Assembly: GCA_021780395.1 (NCBI GenBank)
Contig: JAJXYU010000004.1
Location: forward strand, 1 to 8,224
DNA: 8,224 nucleotides
Direction: 5' to 3'
From: Pseudomonadota bacterium
GTDB lineage: Bacteria > Pseudomonadota > Gammaproteobacteria > Steroidobacterales > Steroidobacteraceae
This document shows, one piece after another, positions 5,610 through 8,224 of the stretch. The stretch's first letter is position 1; every line of letters begins with the position of its first letter. The notes beneath the pieces are model-generated. The model was not told the origin of the DNA, ran no database searches, and saw only the letters and a list, made by a program, of their open reading frames with translations. The position numbers and the translations under genes were made by a program.

Positions 5610-6770
5610 ATGTTCACCGACAAGCGCTCCGCGCGACTCCTGACGGCACTCTACGCAGCGATCGACTCCGGCGCCGATCGCACCGCGCTCGCCGTGGAAT
5701 TTGCCGCGTGTTTCGGCGCCGCGGCCGCCGAGATCGGCTTATGGGACGAGCTCGGCGATGGCTTCGAACGCTGGGCTGCACAGGGCGACATGCCATCGAT
5801 CCTGCCAGAGATCACCCGCACGGCGTTCAACCCCGGCGGTGCACCGGTCACGATCGCCCGATCCCGGGCTGGCGAACCGCTCCTGTGGGCGGTGGTCTCG
5901 CGGGCGGTGTACGACGTCTCTTGCCTGATCGCGATCCGGCGACGCGCCGGCGAGCGGCAGTTCGACCGAGCGCAGGGGGCCCGGCTGCAGCGTCTGCTGC
6001 CGCATGTCGGCCGGGCACTGTCGTTGAACCGGCGCCTGGAACATTCCCAGTGGGAGCAGCGCCTCTATCAGGACGCGTTGCAATCGATCGAACTTGCCGT
6101 GATGGTGCTCGAGCGTGGCGGCGTACTGCGCTGGTCGAACGAGGTCGCGCACTCGTTGTTTCGCGACCAACGGCTCCTGCGGCTGCGGCACGGGAAGATC
6201 CGATTCGTGGCGGCGGCGGACCAGCTGGCGTTCGGTCGCGCGCTCGATGCGGCGTGCGCGGAGCGCGAAGCCGAGGCGGACTTGCTGCGTTTCGACGGAT
6301 CCGACGGTGCGCATCTGCTGGTGCAGGTTCGTCCGCTGCGCGCCGCGACCGCATCCACGCCGCCCGTCGCGGTGGTGCACGTGCGCCGCAATCTACCCGA
6401 GCCCTTGCCGTTGCAGGCGAAACTCGCCCGTCTCTACGGCCTCACGCGCGCCGAAGCGCGGGTCGCGGAGGCGATCGTCAACGGCAACTCGCTGCCCGAA
6501 TTCTGCGCGCGGGCGCGAGTCACGATCAATACCGCAAAGACCTTGCGAAAAAGAGCGTTCGCGAAAATCGGCTGCCACTCTCAAGGCCGTTTGATGCAGG
6601 AACTGCTCGCCAATCCGTTCCTCGCCGCCAGATCCTCGGTCGCCCCGCAAGTGCCGATGCTGCGCTCATCGGCCGCGAGATGCGCCGCCCAATCCTCCCA
6701 CGGCGCGGCCTCGGCGAGTGTCGCGGGCGCGAGTTTCGCAACCGCCGCGCTCGCACCGGCGTCGGGCTGA
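5610..6770 (+). CDS. LuxR-type helix-turn-helix transcriptional regulator
   Basis: A 386-residue cytoplasmic regulator. The C-terminal LuxR-type DNA-binding domain is at 273-335: LTRAEARVAEAIVNGNSL (278-295), then the helix-turn-helix around CARARVTINTAKTLRKRAFAKIG (299-321). Upstream is a PAS/GAF-like sensory half: an alpha-beta stretch at 1-140 and a second unit near 150-265 with ELAVMVLERGGVLRWSN (161-177), as in PAS domains. No response-regulator receiver domain is visible. The ATG at 5610 is chosen because recognisable structure begins there; it lacks a clear ribosome binding site, and earlier in-frame starts at 5451 (TTG) and 5481 (ATG) are possible. After about residue 338 the chain continues as 48 Ala/Ser-rich residues lying antisense to the coding end of the convergent kinase/TPR gene, so the tail is probably not functional sequence. 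Being divergent from the receptor operon, it is the likely regulator of that operon, possibly sensing the imported compound. Confidence 0.88.
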   Translation: MFTDKRSARLLTALYAAIDSGADRTALAVEFAACFGAAAAEIGLWDELGDGFERWAAQGDMPSILPEITRTAFNPGGAPVTIARSRAGEPLLWAVVSRAVYDVSCLIAIRRRAGERQFDRAQGARLQRLLPHVGRALSLNRRLEHSQWEQRLYQDALQSIELAVMVLERGGVLRWSNEVAHSLFRDQRLLRLRHGKIRFVAAADQLAFGRALDAACAEREAEADLLRFDGSDGAHLLVQVRPLRAATASTPPVAVVHVRRNLPEPLPLQAKLARLYGLTRAEARVAEAIVNGNSLPEFCARARVTINTAKTLRKRAFAKIGCHSQGRLMQELLANPFLAARSSVAPQVPMLRSSAARCAAQSSHGAASASVAGASFATAALAPASG

Positions 6771-8224
6771 CCGGCGCGCTCGCTCGCCTCGATATCCTTC
6801 AACTGGAAGTATTCCGACTCAGGTGCGTTGGGTCCGAGCACCCGCCGATACGCCGCCGCGGCCGCGCCGAGGTCCGCGAGGCCCGTCACGGCGTCGCCCG
6901 TGGCGATCTCCGCCATTCCGAGGCAGGCCCTCGCCCGCAGGGTCATCCGATGTTCCGGCCCCGCGCTCGCAACCTCCTGTCGATACGCGATCGCGAGCGT
7001 CCGAGCCGCGTCCGCGGCCTGTCCGTCACGCAACTCGAGCCAGCCGAGGAACGTGAGCGCCTCGGCGGTCAGTCCGTCGTTGCCGATCGTCGCATAGAGG
7101 TCCGTGTGCGCGCGCGTCAGCATCGCCCGTGCGTCCGCGTCGTGCCCCGCGAGAAACAGCCCGATTCCATATCGTTCCTCGATGGTGCCCGTGAGCGTCC
7201 CGCCATGCGGCTCGGCGTGTCGAACTTCCGCGAGCGCCGCCCGATAGAGCGGGAATGCATGGCCGAAATCATCGAGCGCCGCATCACACCAGGCGAGGGA
7301 CGTCTGCCGGATCGCGATAACGCTGACGTTGCGCGGCTCGAGCGCTGCCGCTTCCGCGAGACTGCGCCGGAAGAAGGCCCGGGCCGGCCGATAGTCCTGC
7401 CGCGCGAAGTAATAATTGCCCTCCATTACGTCGTGAATCAGCGCCGTTCGTGGATCGACCGAGCCGCGTGCCGCGAGCTGCGCATCCGCGGTGTCGAGGA
7501 GCTGGCGGGCTGCCGCGAATTTCTGGTCGACGCTGAGCGCGAACGCGAGGCGGTACTCGGCCCGGATCACGGTCACGTCGGTCGGCGCGCGGCTCGCGCG
7601 GCTGAGGGCGATCGCCTTGCCGATCTCCCGTTCCGCGGCGGCGTAATCGCCGTCCTCGACGTAGACCTGGCCGATCGTCGCGAGAATCGACGCGGCCACC
7701 GCCGGTCGGCCGCGAAACCGCGCGTCGACGTGCGCCGCCGCGCGATCGACCGCCTGTCGCACGGTCACGTGCTCGGCACCGCTCGTGCTCACCGCGAACG
7801 GCGAGCCCGTCGCGAGGATGTCATGATCGAGGAAGCCGATCACGCCGCGCGCGACCGCAGCTTCGCGGCGCGCGGTGTCACGGGCGCGCTGAGTCTCGCG
7901 CAAGGTCCATGCGCCCACGGCGATGCTCGCCAGGACGAGCGCGGCGATGCCGGCGAGCCACGGTCGGCGTGCGCGTGCGCGCGCGACCCTTTCACGATTG
8001 CGCTGTGCCTCGAGCCGTTCCCCGCGTTCGCGCTCGAGCGCGACGCGTCGTTGCTCGAGGGTGCGCAGACGCGCCGCGAGCACGTCGGCCGACCCGAACC
8101 GCCGGGCCGGATCGTCGTTCGCGGCCGCGGCGATATCCTCGCGCAACAGTTCATCCGCGACGTTCCGTTCCCATCCGGCCGCCAGCGGTATGCGAAAATC
8201 CCCCGCGACCATTTGATACAGCAG
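6581..8224 (-). CDS. Ser/Thr protein kinase with TPR-like C-terminal region (N-terminal part outside window)
   Basis: The last 547 residues of a longer protein; the frame is open to the window edge (LLYQ precedes the first in-window Met). Residues 1-55 match the end of a Hanks-type kinase domain: the late-lobe LLYQMVAGDFRIPL, GWERNVADELLREDIAAAA (17-35) and PARRFGSA (39-46) with the conserved subdomain XI arginine. A charged, coiled-coil-like linker (about 54-84) precedes one membrane span WLAGIAALVLASIAVGAW (89-106). From about 174 to 520 helical repeats of TPR type follow, for example GQVYVEDGDYAAAEREIGKA (185-204). The catalytic HRD and DFG motifs lie outside the window, so activity cannot be judged. 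With the kinase before the span, the TPR part should lie in the periplasm. The end of the conserved region is about PWEDWAAHL; the last 26-30 residues run antisense to the regulator's helix-turn-helix coding region and look like an extension. Confidence 0.88.
   Translation of the reverse strand: MLYQMVAGDFRIPLAAGWERNVADELLREDIAAAANDDPARRFGSADVLAARLRTLEQRRVALERERGERLEAQRNRERVARARARRPWLAGIAALVLASIAVGAWTLRETQRARDTARREAAVARGVIGFLDHDILATGSPFAVSTSGAEHVTVRQAVDRAAAHVDARFRGRPAVAASILATIGQVYVEDGDYAAAEREIGKAIALSRASRAPTDVTVIRAEYRLAFALSVDQKFAAARQLLDTADAQLAARGSVDPRTALIHDVMEGNYYFARQDYRPARAFFRRSLAEAAALEPRNVSVIAIRQTSLAWCDAALDDFGHAFPLYRAALAEVRHAEPHGGTLTGTIEERYGIGLFLAGHDADARAMLTRAHTDLYATIGNDGLTAEALTFLGWLELRDGQAADAARTLAIAYRQEVASAGPEHRMTLRARACLGMAEIATGDAVTGLADLGAAAAAYRRVLGPNAPESEYFQLKDIEASERAGQPDAGASAAVAKLAPATLAEAAPWEDWAAHLAADERSIGTCGATEDLAARNGLASSSCIKRP

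Noticed and set aside
1..8224. Mobile element, phage, CRISPR, tRNA or toxin-antitoxin content
   Set aside because: I found no transposase or integrase motifs, direct-repeat arrays, terminal inverted repeats, tRNA-like cloverleafs or small toxin pairs on either strand; base composition looks uniform by eye throughout.

Overview
The window is a high-GC (about two-thirds G+C by eye), densely coded stretch of a Gram-negative chromosome. It carries a long TonB-dependent outer-membrane receptor, a Ser/Thr kinase-type signalling protein with a TPR-like C-terminal half, and several small lipid or flavin enzymes. The style (TonB receptor with an ITVTAQRR-type TonB box, LuxR-type regulator with an LTRAEARVA helix-turn-helix, kinase fragment with the GWER...LLREDIAAAA...PARR signature) suggests a gammaproteobacterium near Xanthomonadales, Nevskiales or Steroidobacterales. 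That placement is inference from remembered protein style, not a database result. I see no mobile element, tRNA, rRNA, CRISPR array or phage gene.

Layout. Positions 1-1071 hold a minus-strand operon. In transcription order it is a small isoprenylcysteine methyltransferase-like membrane protein (1071-619), a flavin reductase-like split-barrel protein (594-52), and the probable first codons of a third gene (22-1) that runs off the window. Divergent from it, 118 bases away, is a plus-strand alpha/beta hydrolase (1190-1891). This converges, with only 19 bases between stop codons, on a second minus-strand operon: a TonB-dependent receptor (5347-2669) followed after 11 bases by a crotonase-family protein (2657-1911). 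Across a 262-base divergent intergenic region lies a plus-strand LuxR-type regulator (5610-6770). Its 3' end overlaps by 190 bases the 3' end of a minus-strand, N-terminally incomplete kinase/TPR protein (8224-6581).

How the parts may work together. The receptor and crotonase look translationally linked. The crotonase keeps the isomerase-type glutamate and lacks both hydratase glutamates, so the pair could import an unsaturated acyl or other lipophilic substrate and shift its double bond. The divergent LuxR protein is the natural candidate regulator. This is inference from layout; nothing in the sequence names the substrate.

The most unusual points are: the long tail-to-tail overlap, where each protein seems to have run past its family's normal end into the antisense of the other; five local cysteine pairs that account for every cysteine in the receptor; and the isomerase-type active site in the crotonase. 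I found no clearly new defence or mobile system here; the genes are ordinary families in a possibly uncharacterised uptake locus.
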